A stretch of DNA of 64,000 bases from Riptortus pedestris (GCA_019009955.1 CM032232.1:73433501-73497500); one strand, 5' to 3'. Numbered from the stretch's first letter, positions 48,543-61,598 are shown. Made by a program: numbers and translations. Notes: generated from the sequence alone by a model not told the origin.

Positions 48543-50453
48543 CTGTTAACGCTCTAGCGGTCGCAATTTTGGTTTGAACGTATAATGTTTTTGATATTAT
48601 GCGACACCAATATAAAAAGTTATCACTCCCTAAATGGAAATTCTCTAATTAGCAAAAAGAATGTAATTTTCCTTAGTTGATGACTTTCTACCTGATCCAT
48701 TCATCAGTAATATATTTTGGGGAAAGTCATTCGTCTACCATGAGCTCATAGTAAAGTAAAAGGAGCATTTATTTTACCTTAATATCCAATCTTCTTGAAG
48801 AGCTGCTTATTAACAAGACGCGACTAATTACGCTCTGAATAAAATTAAAAGCCCCCCCGTACAAATTGGCTAAATACTTAAGGGATGTAATTTGGTAACA
48901 AAACAAGCTCTATTACACGGAGGTGTTCCCTTGTAGTAGTGGCAACATTGCGTTGTTATTAGAAGTAGTCTGGGGCAAAAGACTTCAATTTTCCCAGACT
49001 AAGTGTTGAAAGTTGATTAAATAATGATACAGAGTCAGCTGCTAACTTTAATCCACACAGGTTTAATATGAATTTCAATGAAACCTCGCTGTAATGAACG
49101 ACGGCTCTCCTGCCTCCTATTTAGTTACCCCAAGGGTTTAGAAGGGATTATTTTTTTTTTCAGTCCTTGGATTTTTAATTAAATTAAACGTTTTATATTT
49201 TCTCGAATTCATTATAAAGTAACGTTTTTGGTAGAGAAAAATCATTAAAGAAACAGTGGAACTTTTGAAAGCAGAAAAAAGTACAGCTGTATTTTTCAAC
49301 ATATATTAAATATTTTTTAACAATAAGATTTGAGTATTTGAATAAGATCAAACAAGTACTTTTATTAATCAATTTATTTGGAATTCATTTATTATGCAAA
49401 ATTAATTTTTCTGGCATCTCTCAATGCTTAAAAAAGATTTCAAAATACCATTTGCTGCATAATTATACTTATCTAGCTACTGAAGAAGGTTAGGATATTA
49501 ATTAGAAAGAAAACAGAAGCGCTGCAAATATCTGAATCTAAAAGAATCTAACAATGGAGAAGTAGATTATATTACAGGGTTAAGCTTTGTAGGCAAATTT
49601 ATTTCAAAATCAACGTCTTTTAAATTATTTTACTATTTTTTTAAGTTATACATTTTCCAATTGGTGTCACACTTAACATATAGTCAGGCCACTTAAGGTC
49701 TAATGCTTTCAAAAATTATAGTACAGAAATCTTCTTCATATTCAAATGCTAACAATTGAACATAATTTATTTTTTATTTAAATTAATTTTACTATTACCA
49801 AAAGTAAAATTAATACCTAATATGATGCATATGCTATTGAGGTTTAGGCAGAGAGATGGAACAGATAAAGGATAGTTTTGACAGCTGGTCACTACCGTCT
49901 CTAAAACTGAGATACATGTTTGTATCAAACACAATTCTATCTAACACAAATGTAGGACAAAGCTCTAGACTAAAGTGTATATCATAAAGAAAAATGTATA
50001 TTTGAATAGTAAATAAATTAAAACTGTCTAGAATGTGCGGTACTTTTTTAAATTAATATATGAGGCACACTTTTTCTTTTTATCTTTCAGGAGAAAAGCA
50101 ATAATGAAAATATACGAGCTTTGTAAAGCATACCCCAGAAAAAGAGCTACATTCAATGTTTTAGAAGACTGGAGGTTATGAACTCTAGATTTAAAGGACT
50201 TAACTATTTTGATTTCTTAAATTTTTATATTTATGCAAACTACTTTAGTTGCAATACTTGGATTTGGGATAAAAATAAATAATTTTGTCTTCATTTTGGA
50301 GGGTCGTTCGATTTTACGCACTTTTTCTTTAGTATATTTTACTTTTATAGTTTTATTATTTAGTTTTTAATGTATATTGTAGCTTGGTTAGCCCAGTTTA
50401 CATACAATGGCTTAAACCCTCGAGGCATAAGTTGAATCTCCTTATATGTTTTT
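47633..50453. other. Unassigned AT-rich DNA
   Basis: Contains a compound (TA)n(GA)n microsatellite at 48481-48536. A BC right-half start ('gtctgttaacgctctagcggtcgcaa') follows at 48538-48580 and breaks off. The rest shows no gene or repeat that I recognise. Confidence 0.5.
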
Positions 50454-50996
50454 GCAGATTTACCTTATCAGCTATACTCATGACGCGATTTTTAATAATT
50501 TTCCTCAAATGCCCATCAATCCAACCCAGGACAACGAAAATGAGGTCCGTTCAAAACTGTAGCGGTAGCAATTTTTATTTGATCTTTACCAAACGTGATA
50601 TTTAAACGTTTTATGTAAAACTAATGATCAAATTCGTTAACGGCTCAAATCAAACAAGTGGGATGTGGGATTTTGAAAAATCTTAATATCTCCGTTATTA
50701 TGCGTCGGATCGAAATATTGTATAGAACCAATCTTACTGCAAATGTAATTTACTATAAATGTTGTTGACTGCGGTTTTCCACTATGTTGATTATTAACGG
50801 AGATATTCGCATTTTTCAGTAAGATCAGGTAGATTCTCGCCTTCAGTAAACCCTACTAGTACTCATGTCATATTAAGAATAAGCTGTTTTATTATTTTAA
50901 GCATACACTTTATTTTAAGCATAAATACCAATTTATTTTAAGTTATTGTTCTTATTGAAAATTTAATTTTTGAGATATGCAAATACGTGACACACG
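50454..50996 (+). mobile_element. Family BC copy 7, without TA tract
   Basis: The left half ends '...gaggtccgttcaaaact' and runs directly into 'gtagcggtagcaatttt' of the right half, with no TA repeats. This shows that both halves belong to one element and that the TA tract is an internal, variable part. The 3' hairpin end is missing where copy 8 begins. Confidence 0.78.
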
Positions 50997-51117
50997 TTTC
51001 CCTTCAGGGAAATCAGCTATTCAAGTGTCGTAATCGTGACGCGATTTTCCAAACATTTCCTCAATTGTTAATAGATCCCTACCCACGAGATGACGAAAAT
51101 GAGATCCGTTCAAAACA

Positions 51118-51177
<60 letters not shown>

Positions 51178-51652
51178 CTTTAACCCCAGACCCCAACCTA
51201 TTTGTCTATAGGTTTACCAGGTGAGATTAAGGTCAACGCTTTAACTCACATAGCTAACCTGAGCCCCGAAAACTCGAAATATCTCCGTTATTAAGTGTCA
51301 GATGGAAAAATGGCATAGACACCAATCTTATTGGAAATTAAATTTACTATAAATAATGTTATATACATTTATTCTCTATCTTGAATATTAACCATGATAT
51401 TTGCATTTTTATTAAGTGTGTGCCTGATAACAGAGTTGAGATCGGCTGAAGTCCGTATTATTCGGGACTTTCCGCCGAAAGCTAGTTCGGCCGTTTCCTT
51501 AACTGTTCGGGTCTCGTGAAATTGGTTTAGAGACTCATTACTACTACTGTTATTAGTAGGCAGATTTATCTACTATATTTTAAAACTTTAAGTGGAAAAT
51601 CTGCTTAGTTTATGCAGCTCCTGCGTGACGGACTTTTTTTTGTTTTCAGCCT
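50997..51652 (+). mobile_element. Family BC copy 8, with SINE insertion
   Basis: Left half from TTTCCCTTCAGGGAAATCAGC, (TA)n at 51118-51166, a GT run, a minus-strand SINE head, then the right half from 51269. It ends 'aaatctgcttagtttatgcagctcctgcgtgacggac'. It is directly joined to copy 7 in tandem. A further terminal hairpin fragment lies at 51749-51787. Confidence 0.75.
51210..51267 (-). mobile_element. tRNA-derived SINE, head fragment (copy 4)
   Basis: On the minus strand it reads GGGGCTCAGGTTAGC then 'gtgagttaaagcgttgacc' and 'ggtaaacct', matching the start of copy 3. The B box and body are absent. It is embedded in BC copy 8. Confidence 0.7.
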
Positions 51653-51787
51653 TCAGTAACTCCCTCCTCCTTCTACTCATCGGTTTTTTTTTTTTTCATA
51701 GAAACAGAGTTAAGGTGAGATTATGTGTGTCATAGCAGAACGTGGAGAATCTGCTTAGCTTACGCAGCCCCTGTTTGATGGACTTTT

Positions 51788-52637
51788 TTCCATGTTAGAT
51801 AGACCTCCGTGTCTCTGTGCATTATACGCACCCTACATTGTTGTTATGACTAGTATAAATATAAACAGAACATATAGCAGGGCTATCTACGTAATGCTGT
51901 TTGTAAGTGTGATTGTGAAATTATTTATACTCTGAATATCTTTTCTTTTATTTTTATTTTCTAACGCTTACGATAGAAATGAGACTTTAAATGTATAAAA
52001 GAATTATGAAAGTACGTTTGTAATAATTAAATAAATCTCAGCAACCCTAAGAATTGTTTAATCTTCCGTGTTTAACGACTGAATAAAATACAATTAGTAC
52101 AGACCGTTAGTTGAATATGAATAATATTAAATGTAGGATTACAATCACATTACATAAGCAATGGAAGGCTAGAAGAAAATCAATGAGTCGAGTTATTCGT
52201 GGCCATGGAAACACTGGAATGGCGGAAACTGCTGAGGGAAACAACAGAAAAAAAACTTTTCTCAATGACCAACAACTGTAAGTATTTCGTTTTTGTTTTT
52301 CATTCATTTATTATTCTTTAAGGGGAGCGGAATGTATTTTCCTGCAATGTAATTTAACTACATTAAATTTTCATTTTTTATGTTATACAATGGTAACAGT
52401 TGAGCATTTTTTTTCTTGTTACATTATTCTTCATTAATTTTCATATTTGTTTTCTGTCATTTCGCACAAAGAACTTTAAACTAAAAATTATAAGACTTCA
52501 TGACTTCTATAATTTTTCTTTTTTAAATTACTATAATGTAAGTTTAACTTGATATTTTCCGTTAAAGATCATCCAGCCGTATAACCTAGAAACAAAAAAA
52601 ATAAGTTCTGATACATCTAAAAAATGTATGTATGTAT
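51788..52637. other. Unassigned AT-rich DNA
   Basis: No gene or repeat recognised. Confidence 0.5.
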
Positions 52638-52663
52638 AATATATATATATATATATATATATA

Positions 52664-52702
<39 letters not shown>

Positions 52703-53964
52703 GTAACCTCTGTCTGTACATTGATTTTTTTCGCGAAATTTCACGATAACTTTTCGTTTCACATGTCACAGACACCATAACTGCATTTTGTTTCTTTGGT
52801 GTCTGTTTGTTTGTTTGTTTGTTTGTTTGTTACCTTTTCACGCATAAACGGCTGAATCGAATTTTATGAAACTTGGTATGTATATTACTACTAACCCAAC
52901 TTAGACTTTAGGCTATATTAATTTTCTCTGAGACGAACAGGAGTGGGGGTTATAAGGGAGGCCTGAAATTAAAAATAGCGATATTTCGTTTCCTATTGCT
53001 TTTTCAGCAAATATGCACATAACAAAAGTTGTTTATTTTGTAATTTAGAGTAACTTTTGTTATATGCACTTTTGCCGTATACGGAAGAATAAATGAGTTA
53101 TACGCTAAAAACTAAAGCGGGAGTCCACAATTTTATTTGGCACTAAAGACTCAACCGAATTAAACCAAACTCGGTATGTGAATTAGTACTAACGTCTTCA
53201 TTATAATAAGCTATACTAACATTTCTAGGGACGGGCAGGAGTGGGGGTTATAAGGAAGGCCTGAAATTAATAATAGTGATATTTCGTTTCCTATTGCATT
53301 TTCGGCAAATATGCACATAACAAAAGTTGTTTATTTTGTTATTTAGAGAAACTTTTTTTTATATACACTATCATCGTATACCGAAGTATAAAGGCGTTAT
53401 ACGCTAAAAATTATAGCGGGAGACAACAATTTTATTTGGCACAAAAGACTCAACCGAACTAAATAAAACACTCAGTATGTGTATTAGCACTAACGCCTTC
53501 CTTATAATAAGCCATACTAAAATTTCTAGGGACGGGCAGGAGTGGGGGTTATAAGGGAGGCCTGAAATTAATAATAATGATTTCCTATTGGGGTTTCGGC
53601 AAATATGCACATAACAAAAGTTGTTTATTTTGTTATTTAGAGAAATTTGCTCAACACTTCTTTTCAATATGAACTACCAGGTACCTCACCTGAAAAAATT
53701 AATTCAAATGTATGTCAATATTTTCTCCTTAATAATCAAATGTATGCATAATGCACAGGAGACGGGAAATATGACAATATGCAGGACAGTGAAGTCTTAC
53801 ATAAAAAAATAATTTTATTATTAACAAATGCCAACAACGGGTATTAACCCTAAACCCTGGAACGGGTAAATGTCAAAATATTGTGCAAAGTAAAGCCTTG
53901 CCAAAAATATACCATCACCATTCAGCCTCAAATGAATAGGCCAGAAGCCGGGTATCTGAGCTAG
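52664..53964 (+). mobile_element. Non-autonomous Helitron H7 (3 units)
   Basis: TC at 52664 is preceded by A, inside a (TA)n tract (52638-52695). The H1-type cap and a (TTTG)n run follow. Units begin near 52940, 53240 and 53540. The extra block shared with H4 and H8 is at 53655-53730, and the 3' end is 'agaagccgggtatctgagCTAG' followed by T. One hairpin arm is damaged (the GGGCG of the CCCGGGCG side is replaced by 'aggcc'). Confidence 0.86.
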
Positions 53965-54017
<53 letters not shown>

Positions 54018-54031
54018 ATTTGTGTGTGTGT
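53965..54031. repeat. (TA)n(TG)n microsatellite
   Basis: TA repeats followed by TG repeats, immediately after the CTAG of H7. Confidence 0.93.
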
Positions 54032-54074
54032 ACTTTTGAACAGCCCTAACATCATTCATTCATGTCTTTATTTG

Positions 54075-54545
54075 TTCTCTTGTTCAATTATTTTTTTTTT
54101 CTTTGTTGTGTTCAATATTTGTTTTTTGATTTCCATTCTTGTTTTTTGAGTTCCATATTGTTTTTGAGTTCCATTTCCATTTTTGAGTTCCAGTTCCGTT
54201 TTTGTGTTTCATTCAGTTTTTGTGTCTAATTTCGCCTTTTGAATTCTATTTTTTTTTTTCCAGTTTTGTTTTGAGTTGCGTTTCTATTTCTTTCCCATTT
54301 TTGTTTTGATATCAACTCTGGTTTTCGTGTTTACTCTCTGTTTTATGATCCTTTTATGTGTTGTAATCCTTTTACGTTTTGTATTCCTTTTGTGTTCTGT
54401 GTGTCCTTTTCTGGTTTGTGTTCCTTCTGCGTTTTACGTTCCTTATCTGTTTTGTTTTCTTTTTGTGTTTTGTGTTCCATTTCTGTTTTGTTTAATTTTG
54501 TTAATTTATTTTGTATTGTTTTGTTTTTTAAGTTTTTAAGAATGC
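54075..54545. repeat. T-rich degenerate tandem repeat
   Basis: Imperfect repeats of about 18-24 bp on the theme 'ttttgagttccattt', changing to 'ttttgtgttcc' further right. Long frames here encode F/V/L/C-rich or K/E/N/T-rich strings and are artefacts of the repeat. Confidence 0.8.
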
Positions 54546-54547
54546 TT

Positions 54548-54597
54548 TTGTTTAGAGCAACATCGCCGAAGCTGCGAAGCTCCAATAAATAAATAAC
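54548..54597 (+). mobile_element. LINE-like 3' end (short)
   Basis: 'cgccgaagctgcgaagctcc' followed by AATAAATAAATAA. This has the same layout as the LINE 3' end at 58985-59046 (short hairpin, then an A/T-rich repeat tail). No coding part remains. Confidence 0.5.
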
Positions 54598-54621
54598 ATC
54601 ATTCATCACCTCATTTTCTTT

Positions 54622-54720
54622 CATCTCCTAGGAATCCTCTTAGGAGAAAAGTAGTCAAAGATCGCGGCAGTAGTACAACCTCAATAGCTGATTTCTCTTA
54701 GGGGAAATCTGGTAAAACAT
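54622..54720 (-). repeat. Family BC left half, fragment
   Basis: 'ttcatctcctaggaatcc', 'agtacaacctcaatagctg', 'atttctcttaggggaaatctgg'. This is a degenerate left half with no right half attached. Confidence 0.6.
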
Positions 54721-55464
54721 TGTGCCTTGCATTGGCAAGAAAATTGTTAAAACCTACACAAAATATACCACTCAAATAAATGTGTTAATGTTAATTTAAA
54801 AGTAATCACTTTCAAAACATTGATAAACACATGGTATACTAATTGCATAAATGTTTTCCGTCTGGTTTATGACGATAAGATATCAGAAGGAACCCAAAAG
54901 ATCTCTGGTCTTGTTGCCTTGTTTATTCACCATTCTGTTGAGCTAAAAACAAGCATCATCACTCACTTTCTATATTGTTTGCTCATTTTCCTAAAGTGTT
55001 TTCAGGAAGGTCTTTGGTACTCACCATCGTTGAAAAAATAATAAGCTACAGGAGAATATATAGTAGGAAGTATATTAAGTAGAAAAAGCTTAATTAGAAA
55101 ATTTCTAATGAATTGCTCCGTCATAATTTTTAGAAGTTACTGCGGTATTTTTGTGAACAACCCAATAATATTTAAAAACTCTACCTGTGATTATAAATAG
55201 TTGAACAGTCACACTCGGTTCTGTATTTAATAAAAAGTAAACTATTAATACTCATTGAAAAATAGATTACATACTATGGACGCTATATTCTACAACATTG
55301 GATTAAATGAAGCCTTCTGTTGATTATTAGCCCTGAACAAATTCACACATTATATATATATATATATATACATATATATATGTACGAGTCTAGTAGATTT
55401 TTTTAGGCATCACATTCGAACTTGTTTCTTCTTACACCATAAAGCCTCTCAAAACGTTGTCTGA
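54721..55464. other. Unassigned AT-rich DNA
   Basis: A short (TA)n tract lies at 55352-55382. Nothing else recognised. Confidence 0.5.
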
Positions 55465-57127
55465 TCACAGAATGTAACAAAAGATATGAGCACCTCTATA
55501 CACATCCACAAACACGACTGCTGTGTATACATCTCCATAAATAGAGCGCAATACGTTATGTGTATCAGTGTACACGTCAACAAAAAGTGTCCGAATACGT
55601 CATGAGCACTGTATACACATTCAAAGAAAGTGACTGAATAAATTCAAATGTACCTGTATACACATCCACAAAAAGGAAGTTAATACATTATGAACACCTG
55701 TATACGCATCAACAAAAATGACCGAATACGTCCTGAGCCTACATACGAATCCACCAAGTGACTGACTACGGTCAAATGTACCTGTATACACATCCACAAA
55801 AGGGACTGAATATGTTATGTGTGCCTATGTACGCATCCACAAAAGTGATCGAATACGGCCAAATGTACCTGTATACACACCCACAAAAGGGACTGAATAT
55901 GTTATGTGTACCTATATACACATCCTCAAAAAGTGGCCGAATACGGTCAAATGTGCCTGTACACACATCCACAAAAGAGACTGAATATGTTATATGTACC
56001 GATATACATATCCACACAAAGTGATCGAATACGGTCAAATTTACCTGTATAGACATCCACAAAAGGGAATGAATATGTAATGTGTACCTATATGCACATC
56101 CACAAAAGGGACTGAATATGTTATGTGTACCTATATGCACATCCACAAAAAGTGGCCGAATACGGTCAAATGTTCCTGTACACACATCAACCAAAAGGGA
56201 CTGAATATGTAATGTGTACCTATATACACATCCACAAAAAGTGACCGAATACGGTCAAATGTACTTGTATACACATCCACCAAGAGGGAACGAATATGCC
56301 CTGAGCACCAATATACGCATCCACAGAAAGTGACTGAATAAGTTCAAATGAACCTGTATACACATCTACAGAAAGTGACTGAATACATTATGAACACCTG
56401 TATACACATCAACAAAAATTGACCGAATACGTCCTAAGCACTTATATACAGATTCATAGAAAGTGACTGAATAAGTTCAAATGTACCTGTATACACATCC
56501 ACAAAAAGGAAGTGAGTACATTATGAACACCTGTATACACATCAAGAAAAAGCGACTGAACAAGTCCTGAGTTCCTATATAAGCATCCACAGAAAGTGAC
56601 CCAATAAATTCAAAAGTACCTGCATACACACCCACAAAATCGGGACTGAATAAGTTATGTACGTCTGTATACAGATCCACAGTAAGTGACTGAATACGCT
56701 CAAATGTACCTGTATACACGTCCACAAAAAGGAAGTAAATACATTTTGAACACATGTATACACATCCACAAAAAGTGACCGAATACATTATGTGTACCTG
56801 CATATACATCCTCAAAAAAAGGACTGAATATGTCATGTACACCTGTATACACATCAACAGAAAGTGACCGAATATATTAAGTGTACCCATATACACATCC
56901 ACAAAAAGTGACCGAATATGTCATGTACACCTGTATACACATCAACGGAAAGTGACCGAATACATTAAGTGTACCCATATACACATCCACAAAAATGGGA
57001 CTGAATATATTATATAAACCTGTATACACATCAACAAAAATACATTAGAAGGACCTGCATACGCAAAAAGGGACTGAATACGTTGGAGTGCACCTGTATA
57101 CACATACACAAACCTCGACTGTATACA
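55465..57127. repeat. About 43-bp minisatellite, about 38 degenerate units
   Basis: The unit theme is 'acctgtatacacatccacaaaa' plus a variable half. Two monomer types, one with 'gggactgaatatgttatg' and one with 'gtgaccgaatacggtcaaa', alternate over much of 55780-56240, giving a higher-order period of about 87 bp. The order becomes irregular to the right. Minus-strand frames up to 141 codons (rich in VDVYxGT and YSVPF) come from the repeat and have no protein family match that I know. Confidence 0.93.
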
Positions 57128-58605
57128 ATTCAAAGAGCGATTACATTGTCGAAGAGATTTGAGCCATTTATAACATCTGGCATATCTGTTCTATATTTCT
57201 TCATCTTTATTAGTACTCCAGAAGTCGGAGTAAATAATTTATGCATGTTTTACCGAGGTTTCGTAGAAATTTAACACCTCTAGAATTTACGTGTCGTGTG
57301 GTATTTCAATGAAATACTATTACCTCATGCTTTCAATAATTTCTATAGTAATTTTAATTTTGATATGATATTCCCCCTCTATACTTCATGCAAACAGAAA
57401 GCAGGATAATATACTTTTAGTAGTCATTACTGAAATGTGTAAGATCAAAAATCAGTTCACTATAAGTATAGGTTATTATAAACGACTTCATGATTTAAAC
57501 GAGAAACACTGAAGCTTTTATGCCGAAGTATAATCAATATAATTCAGGATAGACTTGATACCTCATTATGAAATTCATCTATCAATCAATAAGTTCAATT
57601 ACAATTTAATTTACGAACTAGATATATCTAGTATGTACTGGTGTATTTGCATAAAAGGATACATTACCAAATTCCCCAAGCTCATAACTCAAAAAAAGGT
57701 ACTCAAAGAATGCCTGAAGACAATTCCTTTTAACATTAAGGATTTTATGGAGTTATATTCTTCGTGTTCACACTTCATTCAAGCGTAGCTTTTATATCCC
57801 ATTCGAAAAATATAGTCCGAGTGAAATATTACAGTTCTTGATTATCAAAGGTAATAACGAAGAGTAATAATTCAAAGGAATAATCCTTTATGAAAGTTGA
57901 AAGCTATATTAGTCTTTTATTTGGTCTATAATTTTCTCCTCTTGTTCACTATAAAACCCAAAATTGTCAAATATCTAAGAAAATTATACTGAAAACATAT
58001 ACGACATGTTCATTGACCAAGGAGTATTTTGAATATAGTGTCGTATACGACAGTGCCGTCGTATAGCCAATACTGCGACCCTCTGCATGGAACATTTCTT
58101 TTAGCAGATTTCCCTTAAGGTACTTAGTGACAGAAAGTCGGGAGGAGTCAGGTTGTGTTTCCTCTCATTGATAGAAATACACATGGTTCCCGAAAAAATG
58201 TAATGATTAGATTAACTTAGATTAAAGGACATTATTTTCTTCATCTAATTGTTTCAGATCATGACTATATTCAATATCGTTTCCATTTAAACATATTTAT
58301 TTCTGAAATACTGCTTCCTCAGATTATTTATTTAATTGTTACTTCGTATGTATGGATGGGCAGCGTTTAAGGACGAAAATCATCGTGGCTTAACAATATG
58401 CTGTCCGAAATATGGTAGATTCTGTTACGTTATAAGTTCTTAATAAATTTGGATACATAATATTTTCCAATCTGTCGAATAATAACGGAGACATTCATAT
58501 TTTTGTACTTTTGCTCCCTCCCTAATCACCCATTTCTCCAGGTCTGGTTTCATCTAAAAAAAAAAATTTATTTCGTTTTAAATGAATCGGATTAATATAG
58601 ATTGA
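57128..58605. other. Unassigned AT-rich DNA
   Basis: Contains a BC-like 'ttagcagatttcccttaagg' stub at 58100-58119 without the rest of the element. No gene supported. Confidence 0.5.
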
Positions 58606-58851
58606 CCTAGTAAAAGCAGACGTCAAAATAGACGAGACGAAGTTGTACTCAGGAGACTTAGAATAGGACACTCATATTTAACGCTCTCATACCTCATAAA
58701 AAGAACAGAGAGATCTCTCTGCAGAACATCCCACGAACCATTAACCATTAAACACGTACTGACAGACTGCAGGACATTGAATACTTAGAGACTCCACTTA
58801 AAATGTCGACATGTAATTAATCATCTTAAAAAATTGAACTTGGTTAACAAA
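58606..58851 (+). pseudogene. LINE polyprotein C-terminal remnant
   Basis: A frame reads RRDEVVLRRLRIGHSYLTLS, then YLIKRTER and EPLTIKHVLTDC. It matches the pattern 'EVVLTRLRIGHTRLTH...LLxC' followed by 'LTVEHILLxC', found after the RNase H region of many non-LTR retrotransposons (I/Jockey-type). An in-frame TAG at 58786-58788 and a TGA just upstream (58603-58605) break it. After the TAG the frame continues for about 20 codons. Confidence 0.8.
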
Positions 58852-59046
58852 ATTTAACTTCACCCCTTTTTTGAATTATTGAGTAATTTAATATAATTTT
58901 GATCAATTTTAAATAATATGAATATTCTAGTATGTGACAATAACGTAATTAATGTTTAAAACCATTTCGCATTTGACATTTCCCAGGAGTAAAGCGCCAC
59001 CGAAGTGGAGCTCCTAAATCTAATAAATAATAATAATAATAAATAA
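58852..59046 (+). mobile_element. LINE 3' UTR and A/T-rich tail
   Basis: It ends with a small hairpin ('aggag...ccaccgaagtggagctcct', with CCAC pairing GTGG and GGAG pairing CTCC) and a (TAA)n-like tail at 59015-59046. This is the usual 3' terminus of this LINE type. Confidence 0.72.
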
Positions 59047-59157
59047 TGAAATATTCAATGAACACTTCACATCATACTTTTGTCCATGTATCACATGTGT
59101 TGAAGTTCCGATGAAAATAACATATGGCATATCGAATTAAATAAGAAGCAATATTGA

Positions 59158-59376
59158 ACTCAGGTTAGCATGTGAGTTAAAGCGTTGACTTTACTCTCAC
59201 ATGGTAAACCTAGAGTGGCGAGTTCGATTCCCGCAGGGGCAGTGGAATTTATTTAGAGAAGGGATTCATTAAATAAAATCCTTAGGCCCATCCTGGCTAG
59301 GAAAGGGTGGTAACCTGTAGATAGCCCGTCCCAATTAGCGTTAGTTGCAAAAAGTGGACGTAAATAAGTAATTTAA
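59158..59376 (+). mobile_element. tRNA-derived SINE, copy 3 (best copy)
   Basis: Starts CTCAGGTTAGC. The A-box-like 'ttagcatgtgag' and B box GAGTTCGATTCCC (59219-59231) lie in a tRNA-like head ending GCAGGGGC. The body has 'cattaaataaaatccttagg', 'ggtggtaacctgtagatagc' and 'cgtcccaattagcg'. The tail is A/T-rich. Internal Pol III promotion is inferred from the boxes. Confidence 0.82.
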
Positions 59377-61598
59377 TTTTTAAAAATATTGATCTAACCA
59401 TATGTAATAAATTAACATGTGGCATATTATTTTCAAATAAACATTTCGTAAATTATTACCTCAACATTGATCCGAAATGAATGGGAAAAAGGGGTGCATT
59501 ACAGATGTGACTGAAAACTGAAAAATAAAAATAACTCCTTCCGTAAATTAGAGAAAAACCTGTAATCTGTAAAAAAAAGTATTAATTGTATAATAACATA
59601 TTTGAAATAAGATTGATTTTATAACATTTTTTTGAAATAGCTCACTATAAGGGAAATATTTCAAATTTTTTATTTCATCCATTTAGAAAATTAGTGTAAC
59701 ACTTGGAGCATCTGGAAACTCCTGTTCTAAATATGGACACCTGTTCTACAACGACGGTCTAAAATTTAGGTATATATACGTATGATTGTGTGTGTGTGTG
59801 TGCTCCACGAGCGTGACTGTTGTTTAATCTGGCGGCCTGAGTACTATTCTGAATAATCCAAAAAACTGAATTTAATTCAAGCGACTCTTTACTTTATCGA
59901 GTACAGCATTGGAAGGAGAGGCCTTCCAGTAAAAAGTTAAATAAAAGTAACATTAATTCTGTATTTATGATTGAAAAATTATAGTTGGGTGGAGTTATCT
60001 TGGTAGAGTAATACAACATTGCTGGGGGAAAGAAAAAGAAAAAAAAACTGTAACTCTAGACTTGGTTGTAAGGTAAGTAAGTATAGCTCTTAACAAAGAT
60101 TTCTTTGGTGTCATTAAGTGAAAAGTAGAACTCTTCTCGAGAAGATACTGACCATTAAAATTTTCTGCTTTCCTCCTTTTCCTTATCTCATTAGGTCCAT
60201 CATACTTTGTCTCCACTTATATATATTTTTTTTCTTTTTATCCAACTATTGGGAGATAGTAAAAGAACGAAGACTATTCTTTCACAAAAAGAAAAAAATG
60301 TCTTTTCGAGGAGCTACCAGGTATTTCTTTCTTTTTTTAAATTCTTTAAGTAAAAAAGAGTTACTGTACAATTTTAAGTTTTTTTTTTTTGTTTTTTTTT
60401 TTAAAAGAACCTGTTAATACTTTTCACTACTTGCAGTTTGTACAATTTTTGTTTCTAGTTTTGTACTTTACCACTCGTCGATGTATTCAAGATATATTTT
60501 ATTAATATTGTTTGGTTTCACGTTTAATGTCAATAATTTTCATGATTGAAATATTCTAGGATTCGAAACGGAATTTTTCGATGTCTGTACCGAGTATTTA
60601 ATAAAGGGGATGATAATACTAGGTTCTTAGCACGAGATGAACAGTGCATTGCATAATGATAGAATGAAATGTATTTATCCTATTTTCCATTAATTTCAGT
60701 AAAGAGTTAATCAGAACTGAAGAAGAGAAGAGGTCTATTTGGAAGAAAAAATGGGATTTTCTTGATCATGAAGCAGAACAGATGGTAACGCTATTATTTA
60801 TTATATTAGTTGAATAATAGCTGAGTGAGTCAAAAAACTCAAAAGAACGTAACCAACTAATTGAGCTAGAAAGCCTTTTCCCCTTCCCAAAATAACAGAT
60901 TACACAAATGTAATCATTGAATAAATGAATAGGTAGTTGCTAGATAGTTAACAGACAAATATTTTCCTGGAGGGGACTCAAAAAACTTTGTTTGACGCTT
61001 GTGCTTCTGCCTATGTTATCGTATTTTTCATCCGTCATGCCCATGGCATGTTTATTATAACAACATGTCACACCACTGCATGCCTCGAACAGTTGATAAA
61101 ATATTTTTGATTAAAAAAAAACAATCTTCCTTAATCCTAAAAGGTTGGAAACGCTTTTATAAACAAAGTTGTATCACAAAAGAATGGCAAGAAATTATAA
61201 TCCATATGAAATAAGGAAACTCAGAATTAATGACTGGAATAATTTGTTATTAAAATATCATACAAAGAAAATAAAGCAAAATCCAAGAAGATAGTAGAAT
61301 CTATTTATATATATAAAAATATTGTTAAAACTATAACCTACAAAACAGATTCTGGTAAAGTGAATACAGTTAAAGGAAATATAAACAATAAATTAAAAAT
61401 ACTATAGGTCGTCCTCTTTTAGATTCCAAATTTTAAGGTGATTATATATTTTTCATAATATAGTATATACAGTTTCTTAAAAATAGAAAGGATATTTTGT
61501 AAGCAATAATGTTTAGGTTGTGACAGTAGAGGTAACTTTGTCCTCATCAATCACGTCTATCTAAGCACTATGACATGATAGTTGACTTTTAATAATTA
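59377..61598. other. Unassigned AT-rich DNA
   Basis: Several poly-T and poly-A runs (for example 60220-60240 and 60379-60402). Short frames only. No gene supported. Confidence 0.5.

Noticed and set aside
54276..54624. F/V/L-rich plus and K/E/T-rich minus frames as membrane or charged proteins
   Set aside because: They are produced by the T-rich tandem repeat.
55758..56902. 140- and 141-codon minus frames as repeat proteins
   Set aside because: They follow the degenerate minisatellite, change frame within it, and lack any unique domain.
59158..59240. A functional tRNA gene
   Set aside because: The B box is good but the acceptor stem does not pair, and a SINE body and further copies follow.
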